Part shown: in pieces, positions 1 to 9,866 of the stretch
Layout: each line of letters begins with the position of its first letter
Position numbering within the stretch: the first letter of the stretch is position 1
Origin: Cryptomeria japonica
Taxonomy: Eukaryota > Streptophyta > Pinopsida > Cupressales > Cupressaceae
Assembly (NCBI RefSeq): GCF_030272615.1
Contig: NC_081406.1
Coordinates: forward strand, 458,454,072 to 458,518,071
Direction: 5' to 3'
Length of the DNA: 64,000 nt
Translations under genes and position numbers: made by a program
The notes under the pieces: model-generated
Database searches by the model: none
Told to the model about the DNA's origin: nothing
Seen by the model: the letters and a program-made list of their open reading frames with translations, nothing else

Positions 1-2
1 AG

Positions 3-737
3 TCCAAATATGTCAAAGAGGTGTTGAAGACGTTTGGCATGGAAGATAGCAAACTGGTTGGTACACCAATGGTGACCGGTTGCAAATTGACAAAGGAGGA
101 TGATTCTGCACTGGTTGATGAGAAGGAATACCGATCAATGATTGGTAAGTTGCATTATGTAGTGCATAGCAGACCGGATATTACACATGTAGTTGGCATC
201 ACTGCAAGGTTCCAGAAGAGTCCAAGAGAATCTCACTTGAGTGCAGTCAAGCGGATTCTTAGGTATCTTAAGGGAACAATTGACTATGGATTGTGGTACC
301 CATACAACAATAATTTCAATCTGAAAGGATTCACAGATGTTGATTGGGCTGGTAGTGTGGATGAGCCGAAGAGCACAACCGGTGGTGCATTCTTTCTCGG
401 TGGTAGATTGGTCTCATGGATGAGTAAAAAGAAGAGTTGCATCTCTCAGTCTACAGCGGAAGCGAAGTATGTTGCAGCTTTCATGAACTGCACTTAGACA
501 ATCTGGATGAAGCATGTATTGGAAGGCTTCAAGATCCCTGTGTATGAACCGATAAGTATATTATGTGATAACACAAGTGCTATCAATATATCAAAGAATC
601 CGGTTTTACATTCTAGAACCAAGCATTTTGAGCTTAAGTATCATTTCTTGAGGGAAAAGGTTCAAAATAAAGAGATTGCACTAGAACATGTGTCCAGTAA
701 GGAGCAGTTAGCAAACATATTCACAAAGCCTCTCTGA
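3..737 (+). pseudogene. Ty1/copia pol C-terminus (RT tail and RNase H), copia-1
   Basis: This is the last part of a copia polyprotein that enters from the left edge. It shows the end of reverse transcriptase and then RNase H, which removes the RNA strand during reverse transcription. Visible motifs are FTDVDWAG (about 330-353), STAEAKYVA with the catalytic Glu, CDNTSAI (about 558-580) and the usual closing block ending in FTKPL before the stop at 735-737. The frame is continuous except for one TAG at 495-497, which a C-to-T change of a CAG Gln codon would explain. The PPT and 3' LTR follow directly, as expected for the pol end. It belongs to the same general family as copia-2 but is a different copy. 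Confidence 0.95.
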
Positions 738-1043
738 AATACAACATTTGTGCATTTGAGAGGTGAATTAGGGGTATTGCCCCTTCAGGAGGTGAACTAA
801 AAGTGGTTGTTCCACATCAGTCATGTACTGGATAGACAAATATTTGGTTGATTGGTGTGTTTAAGGGTGCTACTCCTTAGGGGGAGTAGCATGAGGAAAC
901 AGTGATGATTGTACCTCCACTTTGGCATTGTTGTCAAAGGGGGAGAAGAAGTGAAGCGAAAATATATCTACAGCAAATGGGGAGAAGATGTGAAGCAAAG
1001 AAGATATCTTTTGTATATTGCCATCAATGTCAAAGGGGGAGAT
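738..1043 (+). other. Copia-1 3' untranslated region with repeated polypurine motifs
   Basis: About 300 bases without a gene lie between pol and the 3' LTR. Purine tracts of the form AAAGGGGGAGAAG recur near 936 and 978 (the second as AAATGGGGAGAAG). The last one, about 1031-1043, touches the LTR start and is the likely plus-strand primer (PPT). Similar repeated tracts precede the 3' LTRs of copia-2 and element N. Confidence 0.8.
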
Positions 1044-2634
1044 TGTTGGCATTATGTGAACCGACATGAGCCTTATGTAAACTGGCATGAAGACATAATG
1101 ATATTGTATGTTGTCATTGATGTCAATATGAGACATAGTGTGGACCAGCACATGAGATAAGTGAAGAAAGAGGAACCGGTATATGCCAAAGTGAAGTGGC
1201 ACATTTGTTCAAAGTGAACTGGCATGCAGTTATGGGAACAGGCACATGGAAGCACTGTATGACTATAAGTTGTTAAGGCAGCTTCTACTTCGGGGTTTCC
1301 GGTTGGAGTATCTCAAGTCTGTGTGACTCAATCGGTGATCTTTGTGTGATGAGTTAGTAGTATGATGGAGGACAGATCATGTTCCCATGTAAGCTCTGTG
1401 CGCGTGAAGGATCTTGCATGAAGAAGACTATTCCTATCTACCTCGGGAATGTGTGAAGTCTGTCAAATAGTGATAACGCGTGATGGGTTATCAGCTGCCA
1501 TGAAAACGGTGGATAATGGAAGATGGAGAATGTCTTGAGTTTGACTCAAGACTGGTGCATTTAATGCAGTATGTTTCAACGGTCAGGATCAAACTGTTTG
1601 AATTGCTCAACCTAACAAGTTTAGGGTTTTAGGTTTTTGCTACCGACCTGTATGTTCCTTATAAGGTCGATGTTAGGTTTCTGTCTGAAGTTGTTGGCAA
1701 AAGTTGTGAGTGTGTATACAATGAAAGCGATACAAGATTCTTGCCAGACCATAGAAGAGAAGAGATACCTGGAAAGTGAATGTGCAGAAGGAAAAGAGGA
1801 GCCTAAATGGATCTATATTAGTATTAAGTGTTGTTAACAGATCATTGTAATACCTATTGATCTCTAACCACTTCAACAGTTGTAAATTCCCCTAACAGGG
1901 TAGCCTTAACTGGCTTGATTCAAAATCCCTTAAATTGGGTGGTCTTAACCGACTTGCTATAAATCCCTTAACCGGGTAACTCGAAGCTAATGAGTTCTGA
2001 GAAGCTAGAGAAGCTTAGGAGATCCTTTCAACTATTGAGTTCTTAAAATCCTCTAACAAGGTGACCCTACCGGGTTTAACCCTTAACCGGGTATCCCTTA
2101 ACCAGGTGATCCCTAACAGGATCGGTTCCTACTAGAACCTATTGTAATGTTCTTAACCAGACAAGGCTCCTAAAAGAGCAAACTTCTAAAGAGTTGAAAA
2201 AGCAGCTTGTGGGTATTCATCCCCACCATGGTTTTTCCTAGTTGGGTTTCCATGTGAAAAATATGTGTGTCATATGAAATGCTTTTGTCTTGTGATGCTT
2301 TGTTTTATCTGTTATGCACATGAAGGTTGTATGTTCTATGCCTGTCTATAAAACATATTGAACTCACTATTATGAAAATTTGATGGTTAAGTCAACTAGT
2401 TAATGCATGTGAATATTATGATAATGTGGTGTTGAGCTAAGAGAAAAGCTTAGTGAGTGACTGGTTCATGACTGACTGAGCTATACTAGATGTTACCGGT
2501 TGCACTCTATTTTTTAAGTATCTATGTTTATCAGTCATTGTGAGTGTTTGCTGTCAAACCGATTTTGGACTATTTTGTGTCTGTACTAATTCACCCCCCC
2601 CTCTCAGTACCGGTTTGGTACTAGTGGTTCATCA
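1044..2634 (+). repeat. 3' LTR of copia-1
   Basis: The LTR begins TGTTGGC directly after the polypurine tract and ends in TTCATCA after a C-rich run (2592-2602) that also occurs at the ends of the other copia LTRs here. Its length is 1,591 bp. The block with GTTTTTCC and GGGTTTCC (about 2229-2252) is shared with the copia-2 and N LTRs although the rest differs. The 5' LTR lies outside the window, so no TSD can be checked. The sequence that follows at 2635 is LINE endonuclease. Confidence 0.88.
1889..2195 (+). repeat. Array of mini-hairpins in the copia-1 LTR
   Basis: About a dozen short inverted repeats follow one another, each with a loop near YTAACM and a different complementary arm. Examples: CCC-CTAACA-GGG (1889-1900), AGCC-TTAACT-GGCT (1902-1915), GTC-TTAACC-GAC (1942-1953), CCC-TTAACC-GGG (1965-1976), CCT-CTAACA-AGG (2050-2061), ACCC-TTAACC-GGGT (2079-2092), GATCC-CTAACA-GGATC (2108-2123), GGTTC-CTACTA-GAACC (2124-2139) and GCTC-CTAAAA-GAGC (2166-2179). 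Arms change while pairing is kept. The function is unknown; a role in leader RNA structure is inference. Confidence 0.8.
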
Positions 2635-4670
2635 TTGAGTTATCAAGGACAACAACCTATCTTGCATAAGATTTAAGCACCTCAAGAATTGCACTACTTG
2701 GGTCCTAACTAATTTATACGCACCTAACACTAAGACTGGGAGAAGTGAGATGTGGAGAAATCTTACTGGGTTGAGAAGTAGGTTTGCTGAGGATAGCTGG
2801 TTAATCATGGGAGATTTCAATACACCCTTGAAGGAAAATTAGAAAAAGGGAGGGAGTCAAGCTAATCTGGACAGTAGATTAGACTTGATGGATTTCATAA
2901 ACAATAATGTCATTCACGATATGGAGCTGTAAGGAGTCATATACACTTGGACTAACAGAAGAAGTGGTGAAAATTTGATTCAGGTTAGACTTGATAGAGC
3001 TCTCCTTTCCTTAGATTGGTTTAACCTTCATGACTGCTCTTTATCTTCTCATATAAGGGCAGGATTAGATTATTACCCTATAACCTTCATGGCTGAAGTA
3101 AAGAATAGAAGGAGACATTTCCCTTATAGATTTAAAAAAATGTGGACTAGACACTCGGATCTGGAAAGTAAGATTAAGGACTGGTGGCAGGTCAGTATTG
3201 AAGGAAACACCATGTACAAAGTGGTCAAAAAGCTGAAGATTGTTAAAGATAATGTTAAGAAGTGGAATAAAGAATGCTTTGGGAATATCTTTACCTCAAA
3301 AGCTACAATCCTCTTAGAGCTCAAGGAAATCTAGGATGAGATACAAAATAATGGTTATACTAATACGTCTAGAGACACCGAAGATCCTATTCTTATGAGA
3401 TATCATGATATTATAGTTAAAGAGGAAACCTACTGGAAACAAAGATCGAGAAATGTCTGGTTGAAGGAGGGGGACAGGAATACTAAATAATTCCATATGT
3501 CCACCTTGAGACATAAGGCCATTAATAGAATTGTTCATATTAAAATGAATGTCAGATGTGTAGTAGATGATGATTCCATGAGCAAGGCTGCTATGGATTT
3601 TTTCTCCAATTTACTTGCTAAGGATTAGAATTTGGATATACAGGCCCAAAGGGACCTCCTAGACAGTATTCCTAATATTTTAGGGGATGATCTGAATGCT
3701 CACCTGACTGCCATCCCTTCCCATGATGAAATTCAGATAGTTGTAAACTCCTTTGAGGGTAACAAGGCCCCAGGTCCGGATGGCTTTCCCATGTTCTTCT
3801 TCAAAATGTACTGGCATATTATTGGAGATGATGTTACCAAAGTTGTGAAAGATTTTTTTGGTACTAGAAAAATGTTGAATGAAGTTAATGGTACCTTTAT
3901 TGGTCTTATACCCAAAAAGATGGGGGCTGACTCAATGGATCTTTTTAGACCTATTAGTCTATGCAACTCTGTCTCTAAGATTATCTCCAAGGTTCTAACC
4001 TCTAGAATTCTTAAGTTTCTCCCCTACATCATTTTGCCTCAGCAAAGCAGCTTTGTCCTAGGTAGACAAATTTTGGATTCAATCATCGTTGTCCATGAAA
4101 ATATCCACTCTTTCTATTTCTCTAAAAAAGAAGGTTTTTTTCTGAAGCTTGATCTCTCTAAAGCTTATGATAGAGTGGATTGGGATTTTATGATGGATGT
4201 TCTCTCCTCTTTTGGACTTCAGCCCCAGAAGTGTTAGCGTTATCAGGCAACTTGTCTCTTCGGCTTCTTTCTTTGTTTTAATGAATGGATCTCCCTCTCC
4301 TTTCTTTAAAGCTTCTAGAGGTCTCAAATAGGGGGACCCTCTATCCCCAGTTATCTTTATCATTATGGCGGAATGTTTGGGGAGATGTATTGGAAAGCTG
4401 GTTGAGAAAAGGGAGATTTGTGGTTTGAATCCTTCTTCGGCAGATCAAATATGTTCCCATCAACAGTTTGTTGATGATTCTATAATAATGGGGAAAGATA
4501 CAATGAAGGATTATAGAAGATTAAAAAAGGCTTTGGATAACTATGGAAATGCCACTGGTCAACTTATAAACTGGTCTAAAAGATTTATTTATTTTATCAA
4601 TACCCCGGAGAGGAGGATTAAAATTAGTAATATTTCGGGTGGTCAAGTTGGTAGTCTCACTGCTTCTTAT
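2635..4670 (+). pseudogene. LINE (L1-type) ORF2, endonuclease and reverse transcriptase, 5' part
   Basis: This is a non-LTR retrotransposon pol that would nick target DNA and copy its RNA there. The first part is the C-terminal half of an apurinic-type endonuclease: GDFNT near 2812, YTWTNRR near 2941, RLDRAL near 2985. The catalytic SDHxPI motif reads LDYYPI (about 3065), so the His is lost. RT follows from about 3720 (APGPDGFP, LDLSKAYDRVDW, a GDPLSP box preceded by TAG) with FVDD at 4467-4478. There is one frameshift near 4230 and several stops. The 5' part is missing at the copia-1 LTR. The frame breaks at 4670, where copia-2 is inserted, and resumes at 16182. Confidence 0.92.
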
Positions 4671-5488
4671 TGTTGGCAATATTACATTATAACAGACAAT
4701 GAAAGATTGTTGACATTTCAATAAGGATATTGAGAAGGTTGCTGATGATTATGGACATAACCGATTAAAGATGTTTTACTATCTTGATATTATTATTTTG
4801 TCATTGACGTAAAGAAATTGATTTTCTAATTCAGTATGATGTTGCCATATCTTGAGAAGTGTGATATGAAGATTATAAAGAAGTTGGTAAAAGACATAGG
4901 AAAGAATATGATGAATAAGGGGATAAGTTATTCAATTGGCAACTACTACCGAGTCAAACAATGATGAGATCATGATGTTTTAGATTGTTTTAACATCATA
5001 CATATGTTGTAAAATGTAAAGGTTAATACTATACTATGGTATCAGGCAAAGAACCTAGTCAGTAAACCCTAAGGAACCTAGTTGATAAACCCTAAGGTTA
5101 TCGCTATCAGTTAATGAAGACAGAATGTCTACTGAGTAAAGTTTAGTATTCACCGAGTTACAATCGAGCTATAACAGAATGCATTAAATGTTTACATGTG
5201 ATATTTAATGAAGGAAGCTGATGAGATAGAGTGAATTCAATGATTTGTAAGCCGTGTATGAAGATTGTTAAAGAATCTATGGTAAAGAAAGATCGGCATG
5301 AAGATCTACAGCTCATATTGAACCGCAACACCCTAACACAAGTTCCAAGGCAAATATGTAAGTTCCAAGGTGGGGTAAAACATTTTCAGATCAAAGAATA
5401 CATTGAATGTGGACAAGATTGAAGATCTAATGGCTATGATTGATCATGGGAAATGTGATCAAGGAGATTAAGTGGTTAGAAGATTGTT

Positions 5489-5497
5489 TATAAATAG
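5489..5497 (+). promoter_or_regulatory. TATA box of the copia-2 5' LTR
   Basis: TATAAATAG is a good plant TATA box and is conserved in the 3' LTR at 15465-15473. Transcription would start about 30 bases downstream, which puts the hairpin array (5736-5948) in the transcribed leader. The start site itself is inferred. Confidence 0.7.
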
Positions 5498-5735
5498 GAA
5501 ACTGTTGATAAACAATGTATGCGAGCAAGTGTATGCACATGAATGCTACATAGTGATTACCGAGCACAGAAGCTTGAAGACCTATTAGAATAACAGAGTA
5601 TAGATGCCCAACAGATAGACAAGATTAGTTCTATGTCTATATTGTATTGAACAAATAGGAATCTGCTTTAGCATTTTAGATGTGAAGTTGCAAATAGATT
5701 TTTATTACTATTATTTTGTGAAAGTGACAGAAAAT

Positions 5736-5948
5736 CTCTTAATCGAGTGGACTTAATAGTTTTATATGTAAATCCTCTAGCAAGGTGACATTCTTATTGA
5801 GTGTTTGAAATCCTTTGACAAGGTCACTTCTAACAAAGTGAAGATCCTAACAGATCTGAGGGAAATCCCTTAACCGGGTCACATCTAGCAATGTGTTTGT
5901 AATCTTTAATAGGATTTGCTTTTAACCGAGCATACTCTAGAAGAGTAT
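5736..5948 (+). repeat. Array of mini-hairpins in the copia-2 5' LTR
   Basis: Successive units are CTC-TTAATC-GAG (5736-5747), CCT-CTAGCA-AGG (5774-5785), CCT-TTGACA-AGG (5812-5823), CACTT-CTAACA-AAGTG (5825-5840), GATC-CTAACA-GATC (5843-5856), CCC-TTAACC-GGG (5868-5879), CACAT-CTAGCA-ATGTG (5880-5895), AATC-(8)-GATT (5901-5916) and ATACTC-TAGAA-GAGTAT (5932-5948). Arms differ but stay complementary, and the loop is nearly constant. The array recurs in the 3' LTR at about 15713-15925. Confidence 0.82.
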
Positions 5949-6206
5949 ATTTTTTAGTGGGTCTAAAATACCACAGTGGTTTTTCCCTATTTGGGTTTCC
6001 ACATTAAATCTGGTGTTATGAGGTTTATATTGTTCATATGCTTTTGAGTTTGCATGTTTGACAGTTTCTAGTTATATGACTGATATATATGTTACCGAGG
6101 TTGAATCTGATGTTTTAATGGATGATTAAGTTTGTATGATTCACCCCCTCCTCTCATCTTGTTGGCTATTGGATCTGTACTTATATTAAGTATCAGAACT
6201 ATCAAT

Positions 6207-6218
6207 TGGTATCAGAGC
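6207..6218 (+). promoter_or_regulatory. Primer binding site of copia-2 (tRNA-iMet type)
   Basis: TGGTATCAGAGC, two bases after the 5' LTR, is the usual plant copia primer site complementary to the 3' end of initiator tRNA-Met. It fixes the right end of the 5' LTR. Confidence 0.9.
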
Positions 6219-6268
6219 TTTGGACTCCAAAAGGAAAGTTTAAAGGCACTTGAGTTAAAGATCCAAAG

Positions 6269-7195
6269 ATGTATAAGAGGGATGCACCGAAGCTGAACAA
6301 GTCAAGTTTCTCTACATGGCAGAAAAGGATGAAGCTACATCTATTAGGAGTTGGAGAATATGCTATATACTATCTGGAGAATGATTTTCTTGCACTGAGA
6401 ACCTATCCATTGACTATGGAAGAGATAAAGGCGAAGCAAGAACATATTCAAGCAATGATTGAAATAACATCTGCATTGACCAATTCAGAGTTTAATGATC
6501 TAGAAGGATGTACTGATGCAAAGGCAATGTGGACTAATCTCATATCTATATATGGAGTAGATGAACATGTTCAAAGAGCAAAAGTAGATAGTCTAAGAGG
6601 ACAACTTGAATCTATGAGGATGAATGAAGGTGAGAACATAACCCAGTACAGTACAAGACTAAAGGAGATTGTAAATCAAATTAAAGGAGCAGGAGGAACT
6701 ATTGAAGAAAAGGATGTAACAAGTAAGTTGTTAAGAACCCTTCTACCTACCTATGCAATCCAAGTCTCTGCAATCAATGAATTGAGGTCTGTACCTAATA
6801 TGCTAGTTTCCTTGGATGCTACTATTGGTAAGCTACATGCATTTGAGTTAAGTAATATTGATAACAGTGGGTCATCAGTAAATAAAGTTGAATCTGCATT
6901 TAGTTCTTTTCATCTGAATTAATCTAATGATTACAATGAAAGAAAGTATAAGTACTCTGAAGGAGATCATAGTGGAGCAAGTGAAATATTTCGGAAGAAC
7001 ATGGAAAAAGTAGACAAACTGTATGAAGAAATCAGAAAGCAAGAAGAGTTTGAAGCACTATTGGCCAAAAGGTTACCGAGAAGCAAAGGTAAGTATAAAG
7101 GAAAACTACCTTTGAAATGTTTCAATTATGATAAGATTGGACATATGGTTTCTAACTATCCTGACAAAGATTTCACTGAAAAGAGAGATTACTGA
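6269..7195 (+). pseudogene. Copia-2 Gag (UBN2 type) with damaged zinc knuckle
   Basis: Gag forms the particle that packages element RNA. The ATG at 6269 follows the PBS by about 50 bases. The protein has the plant copia UBN2-type organisation (a Trp-rich N-terminus, then MWTNLISIYG, SLRGQLESMRM and LLRTLLPTY). A TAA at 6920-6922 breaks it, and the same frame resumes at 6923 with a Lys-rich segment. The CCHC zinc knuckle (about 7116-7158) has Tyr in place of the second and the last Cys, both explained by TGT-to-TAT changes. RNA binding would be lost. Confidence 0.9.
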
Positions 7196-9866
7196 GATGA
7201 CAGACAGAAAGATAACCATTACAGAGGACATTGAGACTTTAGAAGAAGAGATAGAAAGACATGCTTAATAGTTGATGAGGAATCTGACGATGATAAATCA
7301 GATAAGACTGATACAGAGGAAGTTGTTTATGTGGCTATCAAGGATGGATCAGATGAAGAAAGGTATGAAGAAAAAATCTGAATATCTCACATAAACACTA
7401 ATGATTCTTTGATTATAGATAGTGAATGCTCACATCATATAACAGGAGATAAACACAAGTTTGTTATATTAGAAGATTATGATGGAGGCTATGTTAGATT
7501 TGGTAATGATGCACCATGTTCGGTAAGAGGTAAAGGATCTATAACACTTCTTGATAATGCAAGATGCAATGATGTTTATTGGGTTGAAGGTTTGAAATAC
7601 AATTTGTTGAGTGTAGCACAGCTAAACAACACAGGTTACCGAATAGAATTTCAGAAAGGAATTGTCAAAGTTCATGACAAGAATGGAAAGTTAGCTGCTA
7701 CCAGGACACAAAAAAAAGGTAATACATTTCACCTTGACTCAACTCATAATAAGTGTTTGTATGCAAAGATTGATGATACCTGGTTATGGCATAAAAGGTT
7801 TTGTCATGTTAATTTTTATAATCTGATCAAAATAAGTAAGAAGCACCGAGTAAGAGGCCTACCGCGTCTTGAAAAACCTGAGAATGTTATGTGCCGAGGA
7901 TGCCAGATGGGTAAGATGACAAGATCTAGCTTTACAAGTAAGTCCTACACTTCTAAGGGAATTTTAGATCTTGTGCACACTGATCTTTGTGGTCCTATGA
8001 AAGTTTAGAGTTATTATGGTGATAAGTATTTCAAATTATTTGTGGATGAATATTCAAGGATGATGTCAGTAATGTTTCTAAAAGAGAAATCAGAAGCTTT
8101 TCAAATGTTTAAATGGTACAAGGCTAGAGTTGAAAATGAAATAGGAAGATAACTGAATGTCTTAGATCAGACAGAGGAGGAGAGTTCACATCTGATGAGT
8201 TCAACTTGTTCTGCAATGATCATGGTATTAAAAGACAAGTCTCTGCACCAAGAACTCCACATCAGAATGGAATAGCTGAAAGAAGAAACAGATCTATTGT
8301 GGATTGTGCTAGAGCACTGATGATTGAGAAGAAAGTTCCACAAACATTTTGGAGAGAAGAAATAAGCACATCTGTTTACACCTTGAACCGAGTTCAATTG
8401 AAGAAAGGTACTTTGAAGACACCTTATGAAATCTAGTATGGCAAGAAACCTAATGTAAGCTATTTTAAAATCTTTGGAAGTAAATGCTATGTTCATAAAG
8501 ATGATAGAAATGGCAAGTTTGATCAGAAAAGTGAAGAAGGAACATTTCTAGGATATTCTTTTAGAAGCAAAGCATTTAAATGTCTGATCAAATCATCTAA
8601 CAAAATAGTAGAAAGTGCAAATGTGAAAATTGATGAATTTGCAGAAAGAAATGATGAAGGAAATTCCAAAGAACTAGAAGACTTTGATGAATTTGTCTAT
8701 GTGCAACCGAGAAGTCCTACTGAGAAAACTGTTGAAGAAAATGAAGAAAATTTCCAATTACCGAGTGATAAAGAAGATCATACAGAGCCTACCAAGCCTG
8801 TATTAGCCAAGTATGTCAGAAGACATCATGCACCAAGTCAGATTATAGGAGATAAGGATGATCCAGTGATGATAAGGAACAAACTAAGACAAAACACATG
8901 ATTGATATCTGAATTTGAACCGAGAATAGTGAAAGAGGCATTTAACAATGAAGATTGGATAAATGCTATGATAGAAGAGATTGATCAAATCAAGAAGAAT
9001 GACACATGGACACTGGTCCCAAGACCGAAGGAGAAAAATGTAATCAGTACAAAGTGGATCTTCAGAAACAAGCTAAATGAAAAAGGGGAGGTCATTCGGA
9101 ACAAAGCAAGACTAGTTTGCAAAGGTTATGCCCAAGAAGAAGGAATTGATTATGGTGAGACTTTTGCACCTGTTGCTAGACTTGAAGGAGTAAGACCATT
9201 GTTGGCATATGCTACTTTCAATAACTTCAAGGTATATCAAATGAATGTCAAATCTGCATTTCTGAATGGAATATTAGAAGAAGAAGTTTTCAATGAACAA
9301 CCTGAAGGATTTGTTGAAGACAATGATAAAGATCAGGTATGTAAATTGAACAAAGCTTTATATGGTCTGAAACAAGCACCTAGAGCATGGTATGGGAGAT
9401 TGCACTCTTATTTGATTAAGATTGGTTTTATAAGGACAAGTGAGAACAACAACATGTACATGAAGAATGATGAAAATGGAATACTGATCTCAGCCATATT
9501 TGTTGATGATATTATATTTTGTGGAAATGACTCTTTATGCAAGAACTTTAGAAATGAAATGAGCAAAGAATTTGAGATGTCATTAATCGGTGAGATAAAG
9601 TATTTTATAGGTTTATAGATACTGCAAATGAAAAAAGAGATTTTCATTACTCAATCTAAGTACATAAAGGAAATCTTGAAGAAATTTGGAATGGAGGATT
9701 CAAAACCAGTAAGTTCTCCTATGACTACCAACTGTAAACTATCAAAGAATGATGAATCTGCATCTGTTGATGAGACACTTTACCGATCTATGATTGGAAA
9801 GTTGCAATATGTTGTTCATAGCAGGCTAGATATAGCACATCCAGTAGGTATTGTTGCAAGATTTAG
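7196..9866 (+). pseudogene. Copia-2 Pol: protease, integrase, reverse transcriptase (truncated)
   Basis: The order of domains, protease-integrase-RT, marks Ty1/copia. The protease motif is IIDSECSHHI near 7405, with Glu in place of Gly in the DSG triad. GAG-pre-integrase (WHKRFCHVN near 7789, CxxC near 7890) leads to the integrase core with HTDLCGPM, SDRGGEF and PHQNGIAERRN. A frameshift near 8150 moves the frame by one. RT runs from about 8990 with LVCKGYAQEEGIDYGETFAPVA in pieces and FVDD at 9499-9510. The frame is lost near 9866 inside the segment that links RT to RNase H; the matching part in copia-1 is about 195-215. Stops at 7/8/9 kb include TAG and TGA. Confidence 0.92.

Larger units (their letters stand above)
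4671..6204 (+). repeat. 5' LTR of copia-2
   Basis: It starts TGTTGGC and ends ACTATCA just before the PBS. The length is 1,534 bp against 1,512 bp for the 3' copy. A segment around 5051-5085 repeats the phrase 'aacctagt.gataaaccctaagg' and is single in the 3' LTR, which accounts for most of the length difference. It contains a clear TATA box and a hairpin array (listed separately). Confidence 0.93.
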
